A DNA stretch of 64,000 nt from Dermacentor variabilis (GCF_050947875.1 NC_134572.1:154339105-154403104), one strand, 5' to 3'; counted from the stretch's first letter, positions 11,360 to 23,735 are shown. A program made the numbers and translations. Notes: generated by a model from the sequence alone, not told the origin.

Positions 11360-12860
11360 GTCAACCCGTCGTTCTGCTGCTCCAGGAAAGAAGACGCACA
11401 ACACCAGACAAATGCTAACTCCAAGCAGCTATAGAGCATCGGGCATGGTGAGGAAAGGCACTATTAGGGCAGGATCAAATAGCCATCTTTGTTTCCACGG
11501 ATGCTCTACACATTTAACAGAACATTAATCTATACTGCACCTCTTTATCAGAAAGTTGTGGCGGTGTGCTGGAAGCTAAGTCAATGAAATGAAGTCGTTT
11601 TGGCATTGGTATACCTCTGTCGCGAAACCAGGCACTGCAGCCGAGACGACTTCACTTGGCTTTGACATCTTCAAATTTCCTTTCCCCAGCTCAGAATACT
11701 GAGTCGATGCGAGTTCTATGCACATCACCCACATTGGGGATGCAAAGACATACGGCTAAGAGGATGCCGCCTTGACCAAGGAGGCACCACAGACCTCAAA
11801 TTAACAAATGATACCAACTATCCCACCTGCACAACCTCCATTAAAACCAGAAGGGCAGTACACTTACCTAGCATGGGCAACTGGGGCCTTAATCCAGGTG
11901 TTGAAGAATCGCTAGCAACACGGATCCTTTACACAGTGCAAAGAGCAACATGCGAACTAGAGCTTACTAGGGCAACATCCAGCCCTGGCAAGTACCTGCT
12001 GTGACTTTGGGGTGAGCAAGCCAAGCTACATACTGCATAATTTAGTGGCTGCACACAACAAACCTTGATCAATGATCTGCACAACACTGAGCCGGCAAGA
12101 TGTCATGCTAAGAAACGTGCGGGAAATAGGGGATGAACCACTGCGTGCCATTTGAAAGTATAGGTCTCAGTAAGCTGTGACACATTCTAGGCTATAGAAG
12201 GATGAACCAAATCCTGTAATACTATTGGAAACAGGCTGCTCAATTTTCAGTGCGCACCTGAGAAATTTGAGGAATAAGCTACCGATGCTGTTTCCGACTA
12301 CCTCACAGTGACTGACCGTCACCAGAGTTGTACGCATCTTAATGACTACTTGCGAAGGAAGGAATGGAAAGACTCTTTACGAAGGCAGAACCTGTCGTTG
12401 CTTTCGAGCATGTCAACTCTTAAAGCTTACGGGGCAACGATGGAGTCATTTTGCAGATGTTGAGAAATCTTGCCGAAACTAGAGAGCAAGTACTATTGCT
12501 TGTAATCAATGAAATCAGGAATATTCGAATTCCCCACAGAGTGGACACACTTGGTTATGATGCCACTACCGAAATCAGGCAACAAACCTGACCCTATAGC
12601 CAAGCTTTGATCAATCTCACTCACATTGACAGCGTGCAAATTCACTGAAGGAATGTGCCTCGCGAGGCCGAACCACCATCTGAGAAAGACGAGACTATTT
12701 CCGTGTATGCCAGATTGGTTTCTGGCCTAAGGTTAACAGGTGCGACAATAGCCTCTTTCTCCATCAAATCATCACGAATACCAGCTGCTTCGGAGGAAGG
12801 ATACATAGGTTCTTAGTCGCATTCGAACGGAGGAGGATGTTCAGCACAGTCTGCAACGAG
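11360..12860 (+). mobile_element. I/Jockey-like LINE relic: APE endonuclease plus RT N-terminal part
   Basis: Blocks of the non-LTR pol protein appear in order with many stops and frameshifts. Near 11370, LLQERR corresponds to the LQE endonuclease motif. Near 11710, CEFYAHHPHWGCKD corresponds to the GDFNAPHTAWGY block. Near 11790, TDLKLTNDTNYPT corresponds to LTLLTDPTxPTRIGN. Near 12520, IFEFPTEWTHLVMMPLPKSG and then SISLTLTACKFTEGM correspond to the fingers block IPxxWKxAxIxPIPKPGK...YRPISLTSxxCKxxExM. Near 12800, VLSRIRTEEDVQHS may be the decayed palm motif A. No YADD block was found. The intact protein nicks DNA and reverse-transcribes its own RNA; this copy is dead. Confidence 0.75.
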
Positions 12861-12869
12861 GGGGTATTA

Positions 12870-15800
12870 GTGGCTTTCGTGAAGCCTGCCCAGGTATTAG
12901 GGTTCCCAGTGTCGCCAAAGCGTCTTATGCAACCAAACATTTGAAATATGAAGTTACAGTAAACAGCCAGACTTTTACCAAATGCACAGGTGGAAATGCA
13001 GGTAAAACCGGCACCAGCACAGAATTGCATGAGTGATTTGGTGATGAAGTAAGAAGCTGACTTAACAGTTTGTGATAAGGTATACTGAATGTACGTATGT
13101 GCAGTATATAAATACACATTTAGGTCGAAACAAATGAATTTTCTCCAAACCAATATAAAAAGCTTTATTTCAGTATGCCACTCATGTGCTTTAGGTAAGT
13201 GTGTACAGGGTTGTTTAAGGCTACATAGGCAAAATTGTACAACTAGATACAACTGTCAAGCGTAATATTTTTTCTGTGCTAAACTATTGCTCGTTGAACT
13301 CATTTGAGATCATTAACTGTAGTAGCAAAGTAGCGGACCACTACCAGAACAAAGGCATGTTGTGTGCCCGTTTCAATTCTTGGGCTTATGGCAGCCTTCT
13401 TTCTTACGGCAATAGCTGCTATGGCTAACTCTCCTGTTGCTCTGGTGTCTACAGGTGGTGTCCCTGAAATTCCCAAATTTCTTGCTAGAATACTGCAAGT
13501 AAAGTTCTTATTGTGTTGCAAGGATTCGAACTTATGATAAAAGGATTGGCAGTCCACAACTCTTAATTTTACTGAAGGTAGAGACAGGATGAATACTAAT
13601 CCTGGAGAGCGCGATCTAGCCAATTAGCGCCATTGTTCGCTAACACCTGCTCAATGTCTGTACTGTTTACAGAGCTGGTATCCTCACCTTCAAGTTCTGA
13701 CGCATAACCTTCCCACTCGTGAGGGCAGTCCTGTGTTAATTTTTTTCTAACGTTTTATGACCGTGAGTGGGTGCATCTGCTTGACTAATCATCTCGTGCT
13801 TGGCTTCTCAGACATTGTGAATGGAGTTGTTTGTGTCTTGCTTTCCTCAAGCACAGCGTTTCTCAGATTTGAGAAAACCAAAACTCATTCAGCAGTAACA
13901 AGCTAAAGGGTTGTTTCGGTGGAGACCAGTGGCCAGATCTGGATATGAAAAAGGGGAAGAAAGGACAAGGCTTTCCACTTCAACACTGGAAGGCACAACT
14001 CCCACAAATAAAGACGACTTGTACTTATTTTATTTTTTAAAGGAGATTACTGACTTGCACTGGCAAGTGTTGGCTTCAATTCACACCATGTGAAGCAAGC
14101 TTCCTGCGCATATTTCACCAGCTATTGCATCATTATTTCGCATTATGAGTGAAAGTGCAATTTTCTTATGTTACAACTTGCCCAATCTTTGTTTTGCAGT
14201 AGATTGTTAGCAGTGCTATTAAGGGGCTTAAATATTCTTGCATAGTAGTACAGAAAAAATAAAAGTAAGAAAGCAGTGGCTTTTTGTGCATAGACTATGC
14301 GTACACCTGGTACTTTCACGACCATTGTTTCCCTATCTGCTAAACCATTCTAAACAACAAAAGCTTATACACAATTATTGTGCAAAGTCAGACCACAACT
14401 AAATCAGAGGTATCCTTGGTAAGCAAAGTATGTTTATTTGCTCACATCTTCTGCGGCTCTGCTATTAGGCTTTCTTTCCTTCCTTTTCAGCTGTGCACGT
14501 TCATTGAGAAATGACGAGATAGCTTGAGATTTTTGGTCATTGAAAGACTTAGCAAAACCAAAATTGGGTAGTTCTTTCTTGGTTTCAGACTCTGCACGTT
14601 GCATTTTAAGGTATGTTTTTCGTGTATTTTGCTTTTGTTTGTTACTTTATGGGGAGGGCATGTGAGCACCTATTACACCATGTCATGTATGTGGTGCCGT
14701 AGAGTGTTCTTGGGTGGAGTCGTGCCCTTCCATTCTGTACAAGATAATGTCGGTTTTTTGTGTCCAAGGCCGTTTTACATTTGAGTGTGATTGCAGCATT
14801 TTGCTAAGTTTTGTCTCTCTCGCGCAAGCATGGAAGTTTGCTAGCCACTGCTGGTGGCATGTGACATTTTTTTAATAAAAAGAAGCCTGTCACTTATCCT
14901 GTGGACTGGTTGTTTTTGTCTATTTGAATTACAATATGTTGCTTATATGTGTTCTTTTGTTGCATTTCAGATTAGGAATCGCTATCATGGTTGAGATCAT
15001 TTAACCATATTGCGCACAATCGGAATGATATGTGCTTGCAATATATGGCCACTCTAAATATAATAAACAGAAGTTTATAATTCAAGTATAGTGCCTTTGT
15101 ATGGTTTTGCAGCCATGAATTGTGGCTATAAGTTACCAGCGCTACAGGTAGCACTGCTTGTGCAGAATATAGTTAAACTACTACTTTCAAACGCCATTGT
15201 TTTATCTGCATTTGTATAGCTCCAGTTCCGGTGAACAACACACACCTGGTGGCAGAGTGGCTTGCACCTGCAGTTGGGCCCAATGAATTGCCAACTTTCT
15301 GCCCGTTTGCATGTTATTAACATGTTAGTAAGGGCAGTCGTTATTATAGTAGCCTGTTTGCCCAGTGTAGTAGCCGCTGTGGGGGGTCAGGATCTCGTAC
15401 ACACCGTCAGCTTTGCAGGGGACACAGCATCCGGCGCACGCCTTGTTTTCGGGGTAATATAAGTTTACTCACTTGCAAAGGGAGAACCAAGCTAGTTGGG
15501 TATGAAGTAAACCGCCTATACACTCAGTGACCTTTTTCATTTTGTGTGACATGTGTGGTTATAGCGACCCTTGCCTTATGGACTTCATGTCCAGCAGCAG
15601 TATTTTGCTTTTGATACCCTCCGTATAGCTTTCAGCAAACTGGACAGGAATAACACTGAAAAACCAACAGATGTTAATCATCGCACTTATCATGTGGAGC
15701 ATAATACAGTATGAAGAGGGCGTAAATAAATTAGGGTATTCCTGAAGGCCTTGTCACACATGTTATGAGTTTGGAGCAACATGATGTAGAGCACTTTTTC

Positions 15801-18350
15801 GATCGCATGCTATAGGTTCAGCAGGTGTGGCTACGGTTGAAAGTAAGCATAACGTCAAGAAGACAGATATCTATGAGCAGCACCCTGGTAAAAGAGACGC
15901 TGGGAAAACTAATGGAAAGCCTGTTGATCATCTGGTTGACCCAGATGCTGGCTTCATCAGGCAAAGTGTGATAAAGAGAAAGAAGTCATCAACACACCAG
16001 AAGGTTTTTACATATAGAACTGTCCTAAGCCAGGTCTCGGTCATAACATGCCAACAAGTCTTAGTGTGGAGGGTGTGCATGACAAAGAAGTGCTCATTGT
16101 AACTGACGAGGATAGAGTGGACAGAAAACAGCCTATATACCGTATAACAACTCCGAATGCCCTGAAATAAGCTGAAATTTCACACCAAAGTCCTAGAACC
16201 TTTCTATTCAAGATAACCGCATTCGCAGCTGGAGAGTCAAGCTCAGACGCTAAAGTGACCTACGTAATTCCTATTGCCGAAAGGCCACTCACTGCGACAC
16301 GTGAGTTCGAAAAATTTTCTAGGCTATAGCATGTATATTCTTTGTACTTCGCTTAACTAGATAGTTTAATGTTTAGAGAAATATTGAAGCTCGGAATCAT
16401 GTTAGAGTCCTGTAATACACGAAGAACAAACCCTGCTGTACACGTGTCATCGCTGTCTTCGTCGTTTCGCAGTCCACTGTATCCAAAACCGCAGTCGCCA
16501 CTTGTTTCTCTTTGACTTTACACTGCATCCTGCCAGGAGGTGAATGCAACACTCGCGATCCTTGCTCCTGCGTCCTCGCACGTCGCACCTCGTTTATCGT
16601 TTGGCGAGCATCCTCTGCCGTAGCGTAGTTTCGAGGCCTGCCGCCAATTCCGATGGGGCCCGCGTGAGCAACGTCCCTCGCCGCCTCGCCCTCCATCACT
16701 TCGCAGTCGACACATTTCTTCTTCATATTATGTGGGTATGACCTATTGCTCATGATAATTGCGCGTGTGAGTCATGTTTGACGATGTTTTTTTTTTCACG
16801 AGCCATTGCTGATGGCACTTTATAATCCACACGATGAAGATATTTTTGGACGACTCACTAGACGCGGCTTTTTTACGTATGAGCCATTCATTCCAACGAG
16901 CCACTTAGGTTTTTCTCTTTAAAAACCTACAAACCAAATTTCTGCGACTCTTAATTTGGTCCGTGCTTTAGCAAGAGTAACGTACTTTCGTTTGGTCTGC
17001 TTGTTCACACGTCGTGAATAAGCGGACAGAAAACGAAACTAACTGCAATTTTATGCCGGTTTGCAGCTGAATATTATGCTTCTCAATCCACCTGAGCCTA
17101 GGTCAGTGCTCACGTAGCCTTGATGTATACCATTAATCAGATGTTCTCGTGTACAACGCGCAAAATCGTGCGCTGCGCTATACGAGAGCGTCGGTGCGCG
17201 AGACCATCACCGGAAGTGCGCAGCGAAGCAAGAGAAAAAAAAAAGAAGGCAGGGCTCGTGATTTACGAGTCTCGCGGACCTGCGGCTATGGTATGGCACA
17301 ATGAAAGGGAGTAATTTCGCTTGCAGAAGCTGGACGCGGGAAATTGCAGACTCTCCATGTTGGCGCTGAAGCCCGTCATGTTTTCACGGCACTTCGAATG
17401 TTTCTATCTGTGCTACTTTTGAACGAGTTTCAGAACTCTTGCGATAGAAAGCTCCCAAGAGGGCACATAAGAACTTCCAACGTAAAACCAAAGTTTCCCA
17501 CGGGACCTGGTGAGGGGCCCTTTCCGGTAGAAGGGAAAGCAGAAACAGGCATGATCGTATGTTTAAAGGTTGCCATTTGTGGATACCACGACACATAAGA
17601 CACAACGCGCGCATTGTATCTGGCTGCGCCCTTCTTTATATTGTCTAACAGCTACTTTACATACGGTAATACCTGCGCATTCGTTTTTTTTCTTTTGGCT
17701 ACTGAACTTCTTTAGAACAAGGAGCTACGTGTCACGTTTCTCAGGATGCAGCCTTCGCCTTTTTTGAATAACACTTGTCCGTGAATACACTCGTAATGAT
17801 AAGAGAACATTAGGATCGTGTAGTTCCGTTCGTCAAAGGGCCCATGGTAGTAGGAAACCCTATGGAATGGAGACTACAAGAACTAATGTATACTTTTTTT
17901 AAAGTCTTAAGAACAGGAAATTCATGCTGCGACGTAGGCTATAAATCTCCAGAGAAAGAAGTTGATGATTTTGCGTCTGAGCTATTTGGGGAACAGGGTA
18001 AACTGTTATCCTACAAATACAAACATAAAACAAATACTGATATGATGCGGAACGTAATGAACATCAGCAAACACATAAGTAACTCAAGCTTCTACTATTG
18101 CAAATATGTTTTTTTTTCATTTTGTGTAGCTTTGGGGCCAGATGTAGTAACAAGTGCTACAAGATAGCAGCAAATTAAAACGTTGCGGTGGCCTAGAGGT
18201 TGTATGCGTGAGAGTACTTTGTTTTGTTGGCAATTGTCTGAACAAATGACGACATTCTTTTCAAAGTCTTAATTTATATAAACAAGAGAAAGAATACGAA
18301 AGTAAGAATACGCTGCTTCTTAAAGCCACGATCTTTTAATACAGTATCAC
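12870..18350. other. Long unassigned AT-rich stretch
   Basis: No domain was recognised. Frames at 13300-13623 (minus), 15827-16102 (plus), 16397-16753 (minus), 17344-17598 (plus) and 17844-18167 (plus) are open for 84-118 residues. The minus frame at 16397-16753 lies in a CpG-rich patch (about 16540-16730) overlapped by an open plus frame. None has splice-site or family support, so all stay uncalled. Confidence 0.35.
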
Positions 18351-18357
18351 TCCTTGC

Positions 18358-18411
18358 CACCAAAGGAGGGTCCCTAATTGTCCGGCGGGTCCCAAAGGAG
18401 GGTCCCTAATT
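18358..18411 (+). repeat. Short direct repeat beside the LINE tail
   Basis: AAAGGAGGGTCCCTAATT occurs twice, at about 18363-18380 and 18394-18411, immediately outside the (TAA)n end of the minus-strand LINE. It could be a local duplication or a flank generated at insertion. Confidence 0.6.
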
Positions 18412-18434
18412 ATAATAATAATAATAATAATAAT
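18409..18434 (+). repeat. (TAA)n 3' tail of the minus-strand LINE
   Basis: About eight TAA units lie exactly where the minus-strand LINE ends (TTA repeats in its own direction). CR1/L2-type elements finish in such short tandem repeats instead of poly(A). Confidence 0.85.
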
Positions 18435-18639
18435 GTTGATTGCCATCAAAAACACAAAACAAGAAGAACAGGCCGGTCTAAGCCTCCGTTGGCTTGTAGG
18501 ACCATGCCTATGAATATGATACACATGGCGAAAAAGAACAAAAAATACATAAATTGATGAGACCTGAAGAATAAAAGAATGGATGAAACGAATGGAGAAG
18601 AACAAGCTAACATTTGTTTACTTAAAGCGACGAAAGCTT

Positions 18640-19740
18640 ACGCAAATATTATGATGCAAAAAAAGTTCAGGAGGTTAAATTCACCGTCGCTGTTTTAATA
18701 TTTCTTGCAGTGGGCTCTTCAATTTTACACTAAGAATTTCATTTGGTAAATTGTTAAATATGTCTGGCACATATGCGCAGCGTATGGCGGCACCATAGCT
18801 TGTAACTGAACGAGAAACTACATACGGGGCGTGTTCTTTAATTTCTCTTGTGGCGGTACTTTTTTGTTTCAGTGCGGAATTCTAAAAGTTTTTGACGACA
18901 ACTGTTTCAATACACGATGAATTAAAATTCGGTAGACCAAGTTCAAGGAAGTAATTTGCAGCGGTTACTGTTGTGGAATTGTACGCAATATTTTAAGAAT
19001 ATTTCTTATAATCCTGTCCACTCTGCATCTCCAACGCTCCGAACAGAAGCCGAAGACTATAATACCACATCTGAACGCACTGTAACCCAGTGCATGTATA
19101 CCAATCTTTTTTACAGACAACGGTGTGAAACTTTTGATCTTAAACAACAGCCAAGCTGCTGACCTCAATTTAGAGCCAACAAGTGATAAATGATGCTGCC
19201 ACGATACGTTACTATCAAAATAAATTCCGAGATATTTCACACAGTCCACGTATGGGAGAGGCGCACATTTACAAGAAACACAGTCTGACTCATGTAAGTA
19301 GAGAGGCATGTTAATAAAAGTAGTTTTGAGTGGAGAGCGAATACAAACAAGTTGTGTTTTTCTAAGACGTGAGCAATAACCGGCAATGTAGAAATTGGCG
19401 GATAGCTTTCAATACTATCTGTCGTCCCTGACATGTGTAGTGGTAAAACAAGTCCAGTTTTTATGCATTCTGGAATTTCGGCACCTTCCAAAAAACATTC
19501 TGTATATGCAAGATAATATCTGACAGCGGACTGAAGTTCCTTCTGATGGTGTGTAAAGATACTCCATGATATCGATTGGGCTAGTTAGGTCAGAAACTGT
19601 ATAGAATTTCTTCCAAATCAGTCTTCAAAGTTGTAGGAAGAAAAGCTGACGCAGATACTGATTGCTCTAACGACCGAGTGTTGTGAATGAGAGACAGCTC
19701 TTTTGGACGCTCTAACAAAGTGCCTATTGAGAGCGACAGT
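18640..19740 (-). pseudogene. LINE reverse transcriptase fragments
   Basis: The frame at 19237-19491 gives the fingers block: IPECIKTGLVLPLHMSGTTD, then YPPISTLPVIAHVLEK, matching the conserved YRPISxLPxxxxxxEK. The frame at 18965-19309 gives the thumb region: VDCVKYLGIYFDSNVSWQHH, then LVGSKLRSAAWLLFKIK and a long helical segment. Below 18960 further blocks (TSYGAAIRCAYVPDIFNNLP) match the C-terminal tail of CR1-like pol proteins. The catalytic palm is absent between the two frames, so no activity is possible. Confidence 0.85.
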
Positions 19741-20029
19741 CACTGTTGGTGGGAGGTTGCTGAAAAGCACGAAAAATTGGCCGCTTACTCGAACTCACTC
19801 CTCTGAGATGATTTACCAAACACCAAGTTTTGCTTACTTATTTGAAGATTGTTCGAACTTATAGAAAGTGAGAGCGTTTGGTGCAACACAGAAGAGCAAC
19901 AACTCTATTTCTTGCAGATTGCTATTCTAAGCGCAGTGCTTGGTCTCTAGCATTTCTTCTGCAGCGTTTCCACAAGGTGTCTCGATACGAAATGGAAGCC
20001 GGAATTTCCGTGTTCATCCAGCAGTGGGC

Positions 20030-20887
20030 TTAGCTATCAGCCATCGGCAACGTAAATGAAATTTTTTTTTCAGTTGCGTACATACCTTTCATACACTTTG
20101 CCCGACCAATGTTCTTTGGTAAAGGATGCCGAGACAAACGACCTGATAGGCTTATCAAGATTGGATCGATTAAGAACGGGGACAAGGCATTTGCGCTGCC
20201 CACATGCCGTTCGACCGACGGCGTTCCAGACACGTCCGGTAATACAAGACGGCATAATACAAAGTACTGGTCCGCCAACCTTTGTAGAATAGTACACGAC
20301 CTAAATGGACAGCTGAGAGCTCTGACCGCTAAGTAATCTTAACAAGATTGCACAAGGCTGTTATTAACTAATCTGGCTCTAGTACGAGCTTCAATTGTGC
20401 ATTCCAGACCATAAGCGGAAAACGTGGGTAGATAATCACAAACAGCCACTGTTTCCGTGCATAAAATATCGATATTAATGTCTCCGATCAAGCAAAATTG
20501 GTCCACTGAGCTCCAATGCCGGTGAGCTTCCTCAAGCTCAACAAGAAACCGTGAAAGGCCGCATGAGGGTGGTCGATAACTAGATAAGATATGGACAGAA
20601 AATGGCCTCTTGCAAGCTTTCACCATCACAGATTCGGCATGTACAAATGATGCATCAACAGAAGAAACTTCACAGTTGTCGTTTACATAGAGCGCAATAT
20701 CTCCACCACGACGCCCGCTTCGCGTAACGAAATGTGCGGAAAAGCCCTGCAAGGTAAACGTATCAAGGCAAGCCTGGGAAACATTGATTTCTGTAATCAC
20801 AAATATGTCTACAAAGTTAGCTGCGGATTCAGCCAGAAATTTAAGTTCGTCCCAGTATTTACGTAGAGTTCGAATATTAACGCTCAT
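20030..20887 (-). pseudogene. LINE APE-type endonuclease domain
   Basis: A 182-residue open frame (20339-20887) carries the family's blocks in order: MSVNIRTLRKYWDEL (start block SxNIRSLxxK), ITEINV (TET block with the catalytic glutamate), SGRRGGDIALYV, SSYRPP and GDINIDIL (GDFN block). Below 20339, after a stop, DYLAVRA and LADQYFVLCRL continue the domain (the DHY block, here DQY). The enzyme nicks the target DNA to prime reverse transcription. It precedes the RT in the same LINE. Confidence 0.88.
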
Positions 20888-20944
20888 AATGGTAAAATTT
20901 TCATCAGAACTGCACAGAAATTCTGTTTTAAATGAACTAAAGTC

Positions 20945-21964
20945 TGGTAGTTAACTGAAAGAAAAAGGCATGTTGGCTAAGCAATGTTTCCAGGTCTGCT
21001 TGTTTACCAATTCGAACTAGAGACGCTGTTTCATTCTTTTTCACGAAGATCTTGTCTCATTTTGTCCAACAATACTGATAACCCTCCTCCTTTGCCTTCG
21101 TTCTCGCTTTCCAGATGAGACCATGGTTTACTTTGGTCAAGTTATTATTGAAGTAGATCTTTGGAAATTATGCACCTTCAAGTAGTTTCTTAAGCTTCCC
21201 CGCGCTTCGAGCCACTTTTCCTTCCAAATTACAGATTTGACTTTTGACTGGCCGATTTTTGCTCTTAAGCGGTGTACGGCTGCAATATCATCCGACGAAA
21301 ACCCCGAGAGGTCCAAATTTGCTGCCATTTGCGTGATTGTTTGTGTTAGGCTTTCATTACTTTTCACGGGCAAACCGTGGATCCTAAGATTCTTTAGTCT
21401 GCTGTACTGCTTACTTTCATTTTGGTTTTCTTCTAGCTTTTGTGTTACTGCTGCCTTAGTTAGCACCGTTGTTTTCAGAGCTGGCAGTTCAGCGCAATCA
21501 GACATTTGACGTTCCTGAATGTCCTGTTGTTTCAAAACAGAATCGTACTTCTTGGACAAAAACGACACCGATCCTTCGAGTTCCTTAACCGATTTCCATA
21601 CAGCCGTGAACTCTTCTTGCAGCAATAGGAGAGAATCAACCTTCTTATGCAGAATTGGCAAAGAATGCAAACGTTTTCTTATTTTCCTTAGCTCACCCAA
21701 CAGTGAAGACTCAGAACCACTGTTTTCCTCCAGTTCAGTCTCTGTACCGGTGTTTAGTTTCTTGTTACTTCTGCACGTTTTACATACCCACGCATCTCTC
21801 TTAGCAATCATCATATTAGTGAAAGTGTTAGCTGCTGCTCCAGAACATGACTGCCCTAGATGATACGAATATTTGCACAGAGCACATGTCATTATTTTTC
21901 GATCAGTAGGCAGAGCCTTATGACAGGAAATGCAACTGTCATCTTTTCCCATTGTACACAGCAA
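20945..21964 (-). pseudogene. LINE ORF1 protein with PHD-type zinc finger and coiled coil
   Basis: A 275-residue frame (21137-21964) begins MLCTMGKDDSCISCHKALP. Residues about 11-60 hold Cys pairs CISC, CALC, then H and C, then CKTC, the C4HC3-like spacing of PHD fingers in CR1/L2-type ORF1 proteins. Residues about 85-190 are a charged, Leu-rich coiled coil. Then NLRIHGLPVKSNESL starts the RRM-like RNA-binding part. The frame stops at 21137 after a one-base slip, but homologous sequence continues in the neighbouring frame to about 20945 (IYFNNNLTKVNHGLIWKAR, then LVRIGKQADLETLL). The protein binds LINE RNA as a chaperone. One frameshift and one nonsense codon inactivate this copy. Confidence 0.88.
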
Positions 21965-22125
21965 ACTAGTTAGATAATATAAACATGCATATATACAACA
22001 GCCGGGAACCTAATCTGCAAATCAGGCGTAGGAAGCGGAAAACTGTTCATTGAAGGAATTCTTGTCGAAACCCACACAGTATCGCTCACCAGGCGAAGCG
22101 CAGAAAACGTTAATGGCGCGCTGTA

Positions 22126-22735
22126 ACTGTCACTGGAACTGGCAGCTTGTCTTGTCGCCTCGCAAAGAGCAGCCCAAAGCGACTACTATGACGAGCAGTG
22201 GGGCGAGGCAGGCACTTTTGCGTTGAGCGGCATCCCGCAGCAAGTAGCGATGCATGCGCTCTTGCGTTGCCCGGGGGGTAGCTGAGTGCTGCAGTATTCT
22301 TGCCGAAATAAAGCGGTGCACAGCTTACTGGTCCACACAGAGAGGATGTCGTCCACGTCCCGCAGCACCCGCCATCGTAGCTGCCAGCTTGTGTTGTCGC
22401 CTCGCAGAGAGCAGCCCAAAACATCTACTATGACGAGCAGGGGAGCGAGGCAGGCACTTTTGCGTTGAGCGACAGCCCGCATCATGTAGCGGTGCATGCG
22501 CTCTAGCGTTGCCCAGGGATAGCTGAGTGCTGCAGTATTCTTGCCGAAATAAAGCGGTGCACAGCTTACTGGTCCACACGGAGAGGACGTCGTCCACGTC
22601 CCGCAGCAACCGCCGTCGTAGCTGCCAACTTGTGTTGCCGCCTCGCATAGCGCAGCCCAAGGCGACTACTATGACGAGCAGGGGAGCGAGGCAGGCACTT
22701 TTGCGTTGAGCGGCAGCCCGCAGCAAGTAGCCAAC
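22126..22735 (+). repeat. LTR-like tandem array, about 2.5 units of 241-242 bp
   Basis: The landmark CAGCTTGTNTTG recurs at about 22143, 22385 and, as CAACTTGTGTTG, 22626, giving periods of 242 and 241 bp. Each full unit contains GCTGAGTGCTGCAGTATTCT and an AATAAA hexamer (within CCGAAATAAAGCGGTGCACA), as expected of an LTR with its polyadenylation signal. The last unit ends at GCAGCAAGTAGC, directly against the Gypsy pol fragment. LTR identity is inference from the hexamer and the neighbour; a minisatellite remains possible. Confidence 0.75.
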
Positions 22736-23735
22736 TACCTCTCATCTTGTGTGCCTTGTCAACACGGCAAAACACCCCACATCTGCTACTGCTGGACCCC
22801 TGCAGCCCTTGCCTTCTCCTGCCTCTCCCTCTAAGGTCGTCATAAGAGATCTATACGGGTCTTTTCCTCTGACCGCCAATGGTAATCACTGGATCGTGAC
22901 AGCTGTTGATCATCTCACTCGCTACGCTGTGATTGCTTCTCCACATTCTGCAACAGCTTCTAATGTTGCGGACTTTTTCCTACGGAACATCTTTTTACAC
23001 GGTAGAACACCACGTCTTCTCCTCAGCGACCTTGGCTAGGTCTTTCTGTCTCCTATTCTTTCCTAATTTCTTCGAATTACTAGCACTGCTTGCGGACAAC
23101 TTGCGGCTGCCATCCACAGCTCGATGGCTTGACCGAGGGTTTCTATCCTACACTCTCCGACATAATCTCAATGTAGATCAGGCCGGACCACAAAAACTGA
23201 GATGCAATCCTACTGCTGTGACTTTTGCCTGCAAAACTGCACCCCAATGTATCACCCGCGTTTCCCCATTCTTCCTTGTCTACGGCCGCTCACCAACTTT
23301 CGTCCTTGATGCATCTTTCTTCTCTGTTCCTGTCTCCTCGGCAGTTCTTTGATACGTACAAGTCGTTTCCCGCTTCGCCCACTGCCACTTCCTCGCCCGC
23401 ATTAACACCATCTCCCAATATACTCGCAAAAACCGCCACCACTCTACCCACCGCAGTGTGGTTTTCTGCCCTGGCAACCAAATATTACTCCGATCCCTTG
23501 TACGTGTCCCCAGTTAAAAGCGACACATTTTACAGTCGTTTTATTGAACCATACTGGATTTTTGAACGAATCTAACCTGTTAATTACAACATTTCTCCTC
23601 TCTATACTCCCTCGGACCGTCGTTGTCGTGGGACAGAAATTGTGTACGTGTCTCATTTGTAGTTTATGTACGACGTGTTTCGTCGCACACTTCTGCTTCC
23701 AGGCTTGCCACTTCCGTCTAGAGGGGATAATTAGT
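22722..23735 (+). mobile_element. Ty3/Gypsy pol 3' part: integrase and C-terminal tail, broken
   Basis: Translation starts with LSSCVPCQHGK, the CxxC half of the integrase HHCC zinc finger. The catalytic core follows in the frame at 22749-23039: VIRDLYGSFPLTANGNHWIV with the first Asp, AVDHLTRYAVIA, then RNIFLHGRTPRLLLSDLG with the second Asp. After a frameshift, the 22933-23352 frame gives CITRVSPFFLVYGRSPTFVL. Then FCPGNQILLRS matches the GDxVLL module, and near 23600 DRRCRGTEIVYVSHL and LPLPSRGDN close the polyprotein. No gag, protease or RT was seen upstream; the tandem array sits there instead. Integrases of this kind insert LTR-element cDNA into chromosomes. Confidence 0.88.

Larger units (their letters stand above)
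18409..21964 (-). mobile_element. CR1/L2-like LINE, ORF1 to 3' tail, internally deleted
   Basis: Read from 21964 down to 18409 the element contains: an ORF1 with a PHD-type zinc finger (21964 to about 20945); an APE endonuclease (about 20887-20030); RT fingers with KTGLVLPLHMSGTTDSIE (about 19490-19380); the RT C-terminal block VKYLGIYFDSNVSW (about 19240); and a C-terminal tail ending in a spacer plus (TTA)n at 18434-18409. The RT palm with its YADD motif is missing between about 19380 and 19310, so the copy carries an internal deletion. Simple-repeat ends are typical of CR1/L2 elements. Frameshifts separate all modules; the element is dead but comparatively young, since its domains read clearly. 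Confidence 0.9.

Noticed and set aside
12764..13252. 162-residue minus-strand ORF
   Set aside because: Its first half is antisense to the decayed LINE RT on the plus strand; composition is AT-driven and no domain is visible.
16397..16753. 118-residue minus ORF in a CpG-rich patch as a first exon
   Set aside because: The opposite strand is equally open (16544-16741) and no domain, donor site support or promoter element could be shown.
21237..21863. Plus-strand ORFs of 90 and 114 residues
   Set aside because: Antisense to the PHD-finger ORF1, which shows domain order on the minus strand.
22110..22775. Several 60-133-residue ORFs on both strands within the 241-bp tandem array
   Set aside because: The same frame recurs in each repeat unit, so openness reflects the repeat sequence, not a gene.
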